Below are positions 32,506-40,284 of a stretch of 45,216 nt of DNA, in pieces. Each line of letters starts with the position of its first letter. The stretch's first letter is position 1. The notes beneath the pieces are model-generated. The model made no database searches. It saw nothing but the letters and a program-made list of their open reading frames with translations, and was not told where the DNA came from. A program made the translations under genes and the position numbers. Origin of the DNA: Natroniella acetigena (GTDB lineage: Bacteria; Bacillota; Halanaerobiia; Halobacteroidales; Halobacteroidaceae); contig NZ_JALKBX010000017.1 of assembly GCF_023227745.1 (NCBI RefSeq), positions 1 to 45,216 on the forward strand, written 5' to 3'.

Positions 32506-32736
32506 ATGGATACATTAGAAAAAATTCAAGAGATTGTTGTTATAGAGTTAGGCGTAGATGCTGATGAAGTAACTCCAGAGGCTTCATTCATTGATGATTT
32601 AGGAGCTGATTCTTTAGATATTGTTGAGGTTGTTATGGCATTTGAAGAGGAATTTGATATTGAGATTCCTGATGAGGATGCAGAAGATATTGGAACTGTA
32701 CAAGATGCAGTAGATTATATTGAAAACGCTTTATAA
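32506..32736 (+). CDS. acpP: Acyl carrier protein
   Basis: A 76-residue very acidic helical protein that carries acyl chains on a phosphopantetheine arm. The attachment Ser is in [20 protein letters not shown], the family signature. ATG 32506 lies behind AAGGAGGTGA (32490-32499). Spacing from fabG is widened by a repeat element. A hairpin follows the stop. Confidence 0.97.
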   Translation: MDTLEKIQEIVVIELGVDADEVTPEASFIDDLGADSLDIVEVVMAFEEEFDIEIPDEDAEDIGTVQDAVDYIENAL

Positions 32737-32761
32737 TTTATAATCTGTTTGGATGGATGGT

Positions 32762-32790
32762 GCCCCGTTTATAATTTTATAAACGGGGGC
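32762..32790 (+). terminator. Strong hairpin after acpP (partial terminator or processing site)
   Basis: GCCCCGTTTATAA pairs with TTATAAACGGGG-GC, a 13-bp stem with one bulged G and a two-base loop. Only a short TTT follows. Inside an operon it may raise acpP mRNA relative to the genes behind it, as ACP is needed in large amounts. Confidence 0.7.
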
Positions 32791-32827
32791 TTTATCCATT
32801 AATAAATTAAAAACTGGGGGAATAATC

Positions 32828-33799
32828 TTGGAATTACCTAAATTAAGAATAGGCGATTTAGTAGCTAAGGTGCCCATTATTCAAGGTGGTATGGCTGTTA
32901 AAGTTTCTACTGCTCCTTTAGCTGCAGCTGTAGCTAAAGAAGGTGGGATAGGATTAATAGCTGGTTCTGGCTTAACAGTAAAAGAGATTAAAGAAGAGAT
33001 TAAACGGGCGCGTGAGTTATCTACAGGAATTATTGGTGTAAATATTATGGTGGCAATTAATGAATTTAAGGATTTGGTTAATGCATCTATTAGTGAAGGG
33101 ATTGATTTAATAGTAGCAGGAGCAGGATTTTCTCGTGATTTATTCTCCTTAGGTCAAGAAAGCGATGTTGAAATTGTTCCAATTGTATCATCGGTTAAAT
33201 TAGCAAAAATTTCTGAGAGATTAGGAGCTTCTGCTATTGTAGTAGAAGGAAAAGAAGCTGGTGGACATTTAGGTACTGATCAACCAATGAAATCATTAAT
33301 TGATAAAATTGTTGACGTAGTTGAAATTCCAGTTATTGCTGCTGGGGGAATTATAAATGGTCAAGATATAGCTGAAGTATTAGAAATGGGAGCAGATGGA
33401 GTTCAAATGGGCTCTAGATTTGTAGCTAGTGAAGAGTGTGAAGTCGAAGATGAATTTAAAGAATTATATATGAATGCTACTCCAGAAGATGGAGTTGTTA
33501 TAGATAGTCCAGTTGGCTTACCAGGAAGAGTTTTACGAAATGAATTTTTAAACAAGGTGGAGGATGACGAATTGGATACAGGAAAATCATGTAACTATCT
33601 CTGTTTAAAAAAGTGTTCTCGTAGATTCTGCATTATGAAGTCCTTGCTAGAAGCTCAAGGTGGCGATATGGCTAATGGTTTAGTATTTGCCGGTGAGAAA
33701 GCATATCAATTAAATGAAATATTACCTGTCAAAGAAATATTCGAAAATCTAATTAAAGAAGCTAAAGAGTACTTAGGAGGGAATACAAAAGATGACTAA
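32828..33799 (+). CDS. Second FabK-like flavin oxidoreductase with a C-terminal four-Cys motif
   Basis: 323 residues of the same nitronate monooxygenase/FabK superfamily: [44 protein letters not shown] with the His, [12 protein letters not shown] and [13 protein letters not shown]. Unlike FabK it carries [14 protein letters not shown] (about residues 255-268), four Cys spaced x3, x3, x4, which could hold an Fe-S cluster or zinc. Similar proteins occur between acpP and fabF in other anaerobic Firmicutes as I recall, but their reaction is not established to my knowledge. The start is TTG 32828 behind GGGGGAA. It overlaps fabF by 8 bp, a sign of tight coupling to chain elongation. Confidence 0.88.
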   Translation: MELPKLRIGDLVAKVPIIQGGMAVKVSTAPLAAAVAKEGGIGLIAGSGLTVKEIKEEIKRARELSTGIIGVNIMVAINEFKDLVNASISEGIDLIVAGAGFSRDLFSLGQESDVEIVPIVSSVKLAKISERLGASAIVVEGKEAGGHLGTDQPMKSLIDKIVDVVEIPVIAAGGIINGQDIAEVLEMGADGVQMGSRFVASEECEVEDEFKELYMNATPEDGVVIDSPVGLPGRVLRNEFLNKVEDDELDTGKSCNYLCLKKCSRRFCIMKSLLEAQGGDMANGLVFAGEKAYQLNEILPVKEIFENLIKEAKEYLGGNTKDD

Positions 33800-35036
33800 T
33801 CGTGTAGTGATAACTGGAATGGGGGTCATTTCTCCTATCGGAAATGGAATTGAGAATTATTGGTCCTCATTAACAGCAGGAAAATCAGGGGTTGACACTA
33901 TTACTCATTTTGATGCTAGTGAATATAAAACTCAAATTGCTGCTGAAGTCAAAGATTTTGATGTTAAGAATTTTGGTATAGAGCATAAGGAAGCTAAAAG
34001 AATGGATCGTTATGCGCAATTTGCTGTAGCTGGGGCAAAATTGGCCCTTGAAGATGCAGAGTTAGAGATTGATGAAGAGAATGAGAATGAAATTGGAGTC
34101 TTGATCGGTTCAGGAATTGGAGGGGTAGAGACTTTTGAAAAGCAGTATAATCGATTGTTAAAGAGAGGACCAAATCGAGTCAGCCCGTTTTTTATTCCGA
34201 TGATGATTGCTAATATGGCTGCTGGGCAGGTTTCTATCCATACTGGTGCCAAAGGGCCAAATGTAACAGCAGTAACTGCTTGTGCTTCAGGAACTAATGC
34301 TTTAGGGGATGCTTTTGAGATTATTAAGCGTGGAGATGCTAAGATGATGATTGCTGGTGGAACTGAAGCAGCAATTACTCCTGCTTCTTGTGCTGGATTT
34401 TGTGCTATGAAAGCAATGAGTACTAATAATGATAATCCACAAGCAGCCAGTCGACCTTTTGATGCAGAACGTGATGGATTTGTAATGGGCGAAGGTTCTG
34501 GAGTCTTGATTTTGGAATCCCTAGAAAGTGCTCAAGCTAGAGGTGCTAAGATTTATGCTGAAGTAGCTGGGTATGGTATGTCTGCTGACGCTCATCATAT
34601 TACTGCTCCAGCTCCTGGTGGTGAAGGTGCTGCTAGAGCGATGGAGATGGCCCTTGAAGAAGGTAATCTTGAGCCAGAAGAGATGGACTATATTAATGCT
34701 CATGGTACTTCTACACCTGCCAATGATAAGTTGGAAACAGCAGCTATTAAAAAGGTTTTTGGCGAACATGCTGAGCAGTTAATAGTAAGCTCGACTAAAT
34801 CAATGACTGGACACTTGTTGGGAGGAGCAGGAGGAATAGAAGCTATTGCTTTAGCTTTAGCTATTCAAAATAATATCGTTCCACCGACAATCAATTATGA
34901 AAATGTAGATCCAGAGTGTGATCTTGATTATGCAGCAAATGAAGCTAAAGAAAGAGAGGTAAGCGTAGCTTTATCTAATTCACTAGGTTTTGGAGGTCAG
35001 AATGCTACTATTATCTTAAAGGAGTATAATGCTTAA
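33792..35036 (+). CDS. fabF: 3-oxoacyl-ACP synthase II
   Basis: 414 residues, thiolase fold. It elongates acyl-ACP with malonyl-ACP. [20 protein letters not shown] opens the protein. The Cys nucleophile is in [15 protein letters not shown] and the two His lie in [15 protein letters not shown] and [15 protein letters not shown]. The end [15 protein letters not shown] is canonical. It overlaps the preceding flavoprotein gene and is followed by rnc after 17 bp. Confidence 0.96.
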   Translation: MTNRVVITGMGVISPIGNGIENYWSSLTAGKSGVDTITHFDASEYKTQIAAEVKDFDVKNFGIEHKEAKRMDRYAQFAVAGAKLALEDAELEIDEENENEIGVLIGSGIGGVETFEKQYNRLLKRGPNRVSPFFIPMMIANMAAGQVSIHTGAKGPNVTAVTACASGTNALGDAFEIIKRGDAKMMIAGGTEAAITPASCAGFCAMKAMSTNNDNPQAASRPFDAERDGFVMGEGSGVLILESLESAQARGAKIYAEVAGYGMSADAHHITAPAPGGEGAARAMEMALEEGNLEPEEMDYINAHGTSTPANDKLETAAIKKVFGEHAEQLIVSSTKSMTGHLLGGAGGIEAIALALAIQNNIVPPTINYENVDPECDLDYAANEAKEREVSVALSNSLGFGGQNATIILKEYNA

Positions 35037-35053
35037 TATAAGGTGTTGATAAC

Positions 35054-35752
35054 ATGGAGTTTGATAAGCAAAAAGTTGATAAATTAGAGCAGGAGATTGA
35101 GGTTGAGTTTCAAGATGAAGAATTAGTAAAGAGAGCTATCACTCACAAATCTTATTCTAATGAAAATAGAGAACGAGGTTTGAAGAATAATGAGCGATTG
35201 GAATTTTTAGGAGATGCTATTTTAGATTTAGTAATCAGTGAATATATTTTCACTAAATATCCTGATCATCCTGAAGGAGAATTGGCTAAGATTAGATCGG
35301 TAGTAGTCAGTGCTCCAGTCTTGGCTGAAAAGTCTAAAGAGATTAATCTAGGTGATTATCTGTTATTAGGAAAAGGTGAAGAGATTACAGGGGGAAGAAA
35401 GCGAGATTCAATTTTGGCAGATGCTTTTGAAGCATTAGTGGGAAGCATTTATTTAGATCAAGGTTTGGAAACTGTCAGGAAATTTATTTTAGAGTTATTA
35501 ACAGCTGATATTATGACGGTTGAAGCAGGAGAGCATATTCAAGATTATAAAACTTTATTACAAGAGTTGATTCAACAAAGTTCTAATTCTCGTCCTGAAT
35601 ACTCTGTAGTCAAGGAAGAAGGACCAGATCATAATAAGGAATTTACTGTGCAAGTTGTCTTTGAGGATGAGGTATTAGGTGTTGGTATTGGATCTAGTAA
35701 AAAAGAAGCACAACAACAAGCAGCTAAAAATGCAATCAAGAAAATCCAGTAG
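35054..35752 (+). CDS. rnc: Ribonuclease III
   Basis: 232 residues. It cleaves double-stranded RNA in rRNA and mRNA processing. The N-terminal RNase III domain has AITHKSYSNENR and the signature NNERLEFLGDAILDLVIS with the metal-binding acidic residues; DAFEALVGSIYLDQG supplies the rest. The C-terminal double-strand binding domain has DYKTLLQELIQQ and GIGSSKKEAQQQAAKNAIKK. acpP-rnc linkage is usual in Firmicutes; here two fab genes are inserted between them. smc and ftsY do not follow. Confidence 0.96.
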   Translation: MEFDKQKVDKLEQEIEVEFQDEELVKRAITHKSYSNENRERGLKNNERLEFLGDAILDLVISEYIFTKYPDHPEGELAKIRSVVVSAPVLAEKSKEINLGDYLLLGKGEEITGGRKRDSILADAFEALVGSIYLDQGLETVRKFILELLTADIMTVEAGEHIQDYKTLLQELIQQSSNSRPEYSVVKEEGPDHNKEFTVQVVFEDEVLGVGIGSSKKEAQQQAAKNAIKKIQ

Positions 35753-35777
35753 CTCGTATTTGCGGGCTGCTTTTTCG
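35748..35777 (+). terminator. Terminator of the fab-rnc cluster
   Basis: AGTAGCTCG pairs with CGGGCTGCT (with G-U pairs), followed by TTTTT. The stem starts within the rnc stop codon. Confidence 0.75.
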
Positions 35778-35817
35778 TTTTTTAAATTGTTAATTTTAGA
35801 AAGGAGAGATTTTTTAA

Positions 35818-37041
35818 ATGTACGATCTAATCGTAGCTGGAGGTGGAGCAGCGGGAATGATGGCGGCAGGTTTTGCTGCTCAAAGAGGAAAGAAGGTATT
35901 ATTGCTAGAGAAGAATGAGCAATTAGGGAAGAAATTATTAATTACTGGAAAGGGAAGGTGTAATTTGACCAATGATTGTGAGATAGAAGAGATAATTAAA
36001 AACTTTCCTGGGAATGGTAAGTTTTTATATAGTAGTCTCTACTCATTTTCTAACTGGCAATTACGAGAGTTTTTTTCTGAGTGGGGGGTTGAGACTAAAG
36101 TGGAGCGAGGTGGTAGGGTCTTTCCTACTTCAGATTCAGCCCGTGATGTAGTAGAAGCATTAAAGAAGTTTATTAAGAATAATGGAGTTGAAATCAGATT
36201 AAAAGAAGCAGTTGAGCAATTAATAGTTACTGAGGGAGAGATTAAAGGGGCTAAGACTAAAAAGAATAGCTATAGTGGTAATAATTTATTATTAGCAGTA
36301 GGTGGAGCTGCTTATCCAACTACCGGTTCTGCGGGAGATGGGTATCGGTTGGCCCGACAAACAGGTCACAATATTATCAAAACTGGCCCTTCTTTAGTTC
36401 CCCTAGAAGTTGCAGAAGGATGGATTACGAAGCTACAAGGGCTAAAGTTAAAGAATGTAACTGCAACTTTAACTATTGCTGGTGAGGAAGTTGTAGAAGA
36501 GTTTGGAGAGATGTTATTTACTCACTTTGGGGTCAGCGGGCCAATTATTTTAACCTTAAGTCGTCAGGTAGCAAATAATTTAAATCAAGAATTGAAGTTA
36601 AAGATTAATCTAAAACCTGCTCTTTCGATTGAGCAGTTAGATGAGCGGTTACAGAGAGATTTTTCTAAATATTCACGGAAACAGTTTAAAAATAGTTTAG
36701 GTGATCTATTGCCTAAGGGATTGATTCCGATCATTATTAATTTATCATCTATTCCTGAAGATAAATTTGTTAATCAGATTACTCGTGAAGAGAGAAGGGA
36801 ATTATTAAAGTTATTAACCGAGTTAGAGTTGACGATAACTGGAACGAGAGGATTTAGGCGAGCAATTGTTACTGCTGGAGGGGTTGATACAGAGGAGATT
36901 GATCCCAGTACTTTAGAATCAAAGTTAGTAGAAGGATTATACTTTGCTGGTGAGCTAGTAGATGTTGATGCTTATACAGGTGGGTTTAATTTACAAGCTG
37001 CCTTTTCGATGGGTTATGTAGTAGGTAATCAAGTTACATAA
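35818..37041 (+). CDS. NAD(P)/FAD-dependent oxidoreductase (HI0933/BaiN family)
   Basis: 407 residues. LIVAGGGAAGMMAAGFAAQR is the FAD dinucleotide-binding motif. ELGKKLLITGKGRCNLTN-type sequence (NEQLGKKLLITGKGRCNLTN, about residues 39-58) is the HI0933 signature. LLAVGGAAYPTTGSAGDGYR, THFGVSGPIIL and the C-terminal ELVDVDAYTGGFNLQAAFSM-type segment complete the family pattern. These proteins are annotated as aminoacetone oxidases or, for BaiN, bile acid reductases; the physiological role here is unknown. It has a strong AAAGGAGAG ribosome site and is followed by a repeat element. Confidence 0.9.
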   Translation: MYDLIVAGGGAAGMMAAGFAAQRGKKVLLLEKNEQLGKKLLITGKGRCNLTNDCEIEEIIKNFPGNGKFLYSSLYSFSNWQLREFFSEWGVETKVERGGRVFPTSDSARDVVEALKKFIKNNGVEIRLKEAVEQLIVTEGEIKGAKTKKNSYSGNNLLLAVGGAAYPTTGSAGDGYRLARQTGHNIIKTGPSLVPLEVAEGWITKLQGLKLKNVTATLTIAGEEVVEEFGEMLFTHFGVSGPIILTLSRQVANNLNQELKLKINLKPALSIEQLDERLQRDFSKYSRKQFKNSLGDLLPKGLIPIIINLSSIPEDKFVNQITREERRELLKLLTELELTITGTRGFRRAIVTAGGVDTEEIDPSTLESKLVEGLYFAGELVDVDAYTGGFNLQAAFSMGYVVGNQVT

Positions 37042-37223
37042 TTGAGTTGACAGTGTACGGTTTACAGTTTACAGTTAAGATTAAAACCTTAAAAGCTTAA
37101 GAGCCTAAGAACTCTAAAATGCTTGATACTTAAAGGTTTAGAATGGTTTTGATTTGAATGTTTTAATGTTCTTAACTGTCCACTGTACACTGATATAAAG
37201 TGGCAAAGTGCCACTTTATATCA
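37041..37223. repeat. Heptamer-arm element with a right cap hairpin
   Basis: Left arm: TTGACAG TGTACGG, then TTTACAG TTTACAG (37047-37074). Right arm: CTGTCCA CTGTACA, leading into the right cap TGATATAAAGTGGCA-AAG-TGCCACTTTATATCA (37191-37223). The cap loop is AAG, the reverse complement of the CTT loop in the copy at 18108-18140. The core shares ATCAAAACC/GGTTTTGAT-like inner repeats with the other copies. Confidence 0.85.
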
Positions 37224-37281
37224 ATAAACGATTACATAATTAGATTTAAGTTAGGATATTTTAATACTGAGGTGACGGGAA

Positions 37282-37503
37282 TTGGAACTTGATTTTGAAA
37301 AGAATTTAGGTAGAAGGGATAGAATTGTTAGAGTAGTTATTGGTTTTTTATTGCTCTTTTTAGTTTATTATTGGAATTTAATAGGTTGGTTGGCAATTGT
37401 CATTGTTATAGCTGCCATTTCTCAATTTATTGAAGCAGCTTTTTCCTATTGAATTGTCTATGACTTAATGGGTTGGTCAACCTTAAAGGGAATAGTTGAA
37501 TAA
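37282..37503 (+). CDS. DUF2892/YgaP-like membrane protein with in-frame TGA (candidate selenoprotein)
   Basis: From TTG 37282, behind GAGGTGA, the frame reads FEKNLGRRDRIVRVVIGFLL, a charged start and first membrane helix as in DUF2892 proteins, then a second helix (WLAIVIVIAAISQFIEAAF). Codon 57 is TGA (37450-37452), followed without frame change by IVYDLMGWSTLKGIVE and TAA. DUF2892 proteins end this helix with a conserved Cys in a CPLYxLLGINT-like motif, and TGA occupies exactly that Cys. Reading through gives 73 residues. A hairpin follows the TGA at SECIS distance. The two explanations are selenocysteine, or a simple TGT/TGC to TGA nonsense mutation; pseudogenes are common in this window. 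No Sec machinery gene is in view. Confidence 0.6.
37465..37486 (+). promoter_or_regulatory. SECIS-like hairpin after the in-frame TGA
   Basis: TTAA, a bulged TG, GGTT, loop GGTC, AACC, TTAA. The apical loop starts 22 bases after the TGA and presents G and U, and a U is bulged in the lower stem. Bacterial SECIS elements share these broad traits (hairpin just 3' of UGA, GU in the loop, bulged U), as in E. coli fdhF with its AGGUCU loop. The stem here is short, so this is suggestive only. Confidence 0.4.
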
Positions 37504-37591
37504 TTTAAATAAAATTATAGTTTATTTGGCATAGATTAACTTCCTGCAAACATATTAATATAGCAAAAGAGCTATATTTAGGGGGGGGACT

Positions 37592-38101
37592 ATGCCTAAT
37601 CGTTTTTTTCGGTTGGTTAGTGATTTAATTAAAGTAATTGAAAGAATATTATTGAAAATAGTAGCGATAGGGTTTGTATTATTAGTTGCAGTTCAAATAA
37701 TCCTAGTTAATCCGGATTTTGATAGAGCTTTAATTGCCAATTTACCAGTGGTCAGTCTTCTGTTGGGGGAAGAAGAGTACCAGTTTGGTGAGCCAGTTCA
37801 AGAAGTTTTTTCAGTACCTGAAGAAGAGTTAAGGATTACTATTCAAGGTCAGTTAGATTTACCAGAAGCTAAATTAATAGTCAATGGAGAAGTTAGAGAT
37901 GATTTTGCTGGAGGATTTGCTCAGATAAGGGTTAGAAATGGTGATAGAGTAATTATTGATACTAGAGGGGTTGAAAGAGGACTATGGGTTAGAATTGATG
38001 AACTTTCTGGTCTGTTATACCCATTTGAGAAAGATCAACAATTTTGGGTGCAAGATGAATATAAAACTTTAGGACGAGTGAGAATTGATAGCCAATTTTA
38101 A
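37592..38101 (+). CDS. Conserved-looking membrane-anchored protein of unknown function
   Basis: 169 residues with one membrane helix (about 21-40: ILLKIVAIGFVLLVAVQIIL). A mostly extracytoplasmic domain rich in beta-strand-like segments follows (LRITIQGQLDLPEAKLIVNG, FAQIRVRNGDRVIIDTRG). I recognise no catalytic motif or named domain. ATG 37592 is preceded by eight G residues, an extreme ribosome site shared in style with hndA and hndC. It stands alone between the DUF2892-type gene and the hutP leader. Confidence 0.75.
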   Translation: MPNRFFRLVSDLIKVIERILLKIVAIGFVLLVAVQIILVNPDFDRALIANLPVVSLLLGEEEYQFGEPVQEVFSVPEEELRITIQGQLDLPEAKLIVNGEVRDDFAGGFAQIRVRNGDRVIIDTRGVERGLWVRIDELSGLLYPFEKDQQFWVQDEYKTLGRVRIDSQF

Positions 38102-38121
38102 ATTGCTCCTTGTATTAAAAT

Positions 38122-38297
38122 TAGAAGTATGTTAAGATAATAGTCAACGTAGAAAAGTAGTATGGTAGTAGATTAAAACTGTAGGATATAATTGTTTAAT
38201 TAATAAAATTGAATATACTAGTAGGATGGTAGTGAGGTAGGGGTGATGGGATTAGTCTAAGTACTCCTAGTGGTAGGAGTGCTTTTTGATATTATAG
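38122..38297 (+). promoter_or_regulatory. UAG-rich leader before the hutP-like gene (putative HutP target)
   Basis: About 15 TAG triplets fall in 176 bases. Clusters are TAGTATGGTAGTAG (38158-38171) and TAGTAGGATGGTAGTGAGG plus TAG (38219-38240). More lie at 38253, 38268 and 38274, the last two at the loop of a terminator. HutP proteins are known to bind repeated UAG triplets in RNA with histidine and Mg2+ and to stop a terminator from forming. The layout of UAG clusters, terminator and then hutP-like gene suggests autogenous antitermination of the whole aro operon. Confidence 0.65.
38260..38287 (+). terminator. Leader terminator (attenuator) before the hutP-aro operon
   Basis: AGTACTCCTA pairs with TAGGAGTGCT over a GTGG loop, followed by TTTTT. 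It lies 36 bp before the hutP-like start codon, so it must be passed to express the operon. Two TAG triplets lie at the top of the stem and in the loop. Confidence 0.85.
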
Positions 38298-38323
38298 AGT
38301 AAAAAAATGGAAGGAGGAATACT

Positions 38324-38743
38324 ATGGCGAATAAAGATCAAGCAAGTAAAGTAGTGGCTACTGCGGCAATTAAGATGGCATTAAGTGATCGTAAGGAAGA
38401 AGATCGATTAAAAAGTGTTTATCAACAAGAAACTTTGCAAGTAGCTGCTGTTGATTTTGGGGGAGAGTTTAATTCCTCAATCAAAAAGATTATTGAAAGA
38501 GCAATTGTTGCTGCTAAAAGAGAAAATGTTATTAAGGATACACATGCTGATCAAGGAGCAGTTGCTGGAGCAACCCATGAAGCTTTAAAACAAATCCATT
38601 CTAAGGCGATTGGTTTTGATGTAGGAGGAAAGATAGGGATTGCTCGTAAGAATGATCATATTAGCGTGGCTATCTTCTTTGGAATAGGATTATTACATTT
38701 AAATGAGATGGCAATAGGGTTGGGGCATCGTGCAACTACTTAA
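38324..38743 (+). CDS. hutP: HutP-family RNA-binding antiterminator
   Basis: 139 residues, near the length of Bacillus HutP. The C-terminal half is strongly family-like: DQGAVAGATHEALKQIHSKA, then GFDVGGKIGIARKNDHISVA, FFGIGLLHLNEMAIGLGHR. HutP hexamers bind UAG-rich RNA in the presence of L-histidine and Mg2+ through conserved His residues; His74 and His135 are candidates here. It has a strong GGAAGGAGG site. No hut degradation genes are nearby; the genes behind it are aroH, hisC, aroF, tyrA and aroA, so its job is probably control of aromatic/histidine-related biosynthesis rather than histidine use (inference). Confidence 0.88.
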   Translation: MANKDQASKVVATAAIKMALSDRKEEDRLKSVYQQETLQVAAVDFGGEFNSSIKKIIERAIVAAKRENVIKDTHADQGAVAGATHEALKQIHSKAIGFDVGGKIGIARKNDHISVAIFFGIGLLHLNEMAIGLGHRATT

Positions 38744-38778
38744 TGTGAGTATAATGTTTCTCTAAAAGGAGGGAGAAG

Positions 38779-39150
38779 ATGAAAGTTAGAGGAGTTAGAG
38801 GAGCAACTACAGTAAAAGAGAATACTGAACAAGAGGTTTTAGAAGCAACTAGAGAGTTATTAGAAGAGATGCTCAAGCTCAATGAAATTAAAGAAGAGGA
38901 TATCGCATCTATCTTCTTGTCAATGACCTCTGATCTTGATCAGGTCTTTCCAGCGGTTGCTGCTAGAGAAATAGGCTTAACAGATACACCATTATTATGT
39001 ACTCAGGAGTTAGAGGTTAAAGGAGCTTTAGAGAAGTGTATTAGAATTTTAATTCACTATAATACTATCAAATCATTAACTGAAATTAACCATATTTATT
39101 TAAGAGAAGCAGAGAGCTTAAGGTTAGATTTAGTAGAGGAGGAAGAATAA
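38779..39150 (+). CDS. aroH: Chorismate mutase (AroH class)
   Basis: 123 residues, the trimeric Bacillus-type enzyme that turns chorismate into prephenate. MKVRGVRGATTVKENTEQEV has the active-site Arg near residue 7. SIFLSMTSDLDQVFPAVAAR and LLCTQELEVKGALEKCIRIL (usually LMCxQEMxVxGSLxxCIRVL) carry the remaining active-site residues. The ribosome site is AAAAGGAGGG. It is 1 bp from hisC, so the two are coupled. Confidence 0.96.
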   Translation: MKVRGVRGATTVKENTEQEVLEATRELLEEMLKLNEIKEEDIASIFLSMTSDLDQVFPAVAAREIGLTDTPLLCTQELEVKGALEKCIRILIHYNTIKSLTEINHIYLREAESLRLDLVEEEE

Positions 39151-39151
39151 T

Positions 39152-40249
39152 ATGATTGATGAAAGTACAGTACGTCAAGAAATTTTGAAGATTGAGCCTT
39201 ATGTACCGGGAAAACCGATTGAAGATGTTAAAAGGGAATTAGGATTGGAGAAAGTAATTAAATTAGCTTCTAATGAAAATCCTTTAGGGCCAGCTCCTCA
39301 AGCAATTGAGAAGATGAAGGAGACAGTGGAGCAGGTTAATATCTATCCTGATGGGAATGTTCATTACTTGCGCCAAAAATTAGCTACTAAATTGGGGGTA
39401 AGAGAGGATGAGTTGATCTTTGGTAATGGTTCTGATGAATTATTGGCTTTATTAGGTCAGACATTCATTACTGATGAAGCAGAAGTAATTATAGCAGGAA
39501 CTACTTTCAGTGAATATCGATTTGCTACTAATATTATGGGGGGCAAGATAGTTAGTGTGTCTTTAAAAGATTATGCTCATGATTTAGAAGCGATGGCTGC
39601 AGCTATAACACCTAACACTAAATTGATCTTCATTTGTAATCCTAACAATCCAACCGGAACAATTGTAACTGAGGAAGAAGTAAAAGATTTTTTAACTCAA
39701 GTCCCTGATGATGTATTAGTTATCTTTGATGAGGCATATTATGAATATGTTGATCATTCAGCGTATCCTGAAACTATAGATTATTTGGCTGATTATGAGA
39801 ATGTGATTATTTTGCGAACTTTCTCTAAAGCTTATGCCTTAGCAGGATTGAGGATTGGCTATGGAATTGCCAATCAAAAGTTGATTGATTACATAGATAG
39901 AGTAAGACAACCTTTTAATGTTAATCTGATGGCTCAGAAGGCAGCAATAGCTAGCTTGGGTGCTGAGGATCATCTAGCTAAAGCTGTGGAGCTTAATCAA
40001 GCTGGGAAAGAATATTTATATCAAGAATTCGATAAATTAGAATTAGACTATGTGCCTACTAGTTCGAATTTTATTTTAGTTGATTTAGCACAAGATTCAA
40101 CACAAGTCTTTCAGGAGTTGATGAAACGAGGAATTATTATTCGTAATATGGAATCCTTTGGCTATCAAACTAAGATTAGAGTTACAGTTGGTCTGCCTGA
40201 GGAAAATCAAGCTTTTATCAAGCAGTTAAAAGCGGTTTTAAATGATTAA
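39152..40249 (+). CDS. hisC: Histidinol-phosphate (and aromatic amino acid) aminotransferase
   Basis: 365 residues, fold type I PLP enzyme. KLASNENPLGPAPQAIEKMK at the start, the cofactor-contacting CNPNNPTGTIV, FDEAYYEYVD and the PLP lysine in FSKAYALAGLRIGYG. The final GYQTKIRVTVG has the substrate-carboxylate Arg. In aro operons this enzyme often also transaminates prephenate-derived keto acids, and its place between aroH and aroF supports such a dual role. It is the one link between a histidine-sensing HutP and this operon. Confidence 0.94.
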   Translation: MIDESTVRQEILKIEPYVPGKPIEDVKRELGLEKVIKLASNENPLGPAPQAIEKMKETVEQVNIYPDGNVHYLRQKLATKLGVREDELIFGNGSDELLALLGQTFITDEAEVIIAGTTFSEYRFATNIMGGKIVSVSLKDYAHDLEAMAAAITPNTKLIFICNPNNPTGTIVTEEEVKDFLTQVPDDVLVIFDEAYYEYVDHSAYPETIDYLADYENVIILRTFSKAYALAGLRIGYGIANQKLIDYIDRVRQPFNVNLMAQKAAIASLGAEDHLAKAVELNQAGKEYLYQEFDKLELDYVPTSSNFILVDLAQDSTQVFQELMKRGIIIRNMESFGYQTKIRVTVGLPEENQAFIKQLKAVLND

Positions 40250-40284
40250 TTTGTGAGTAGTGAGTATAAAAGGAGGAGATAATA

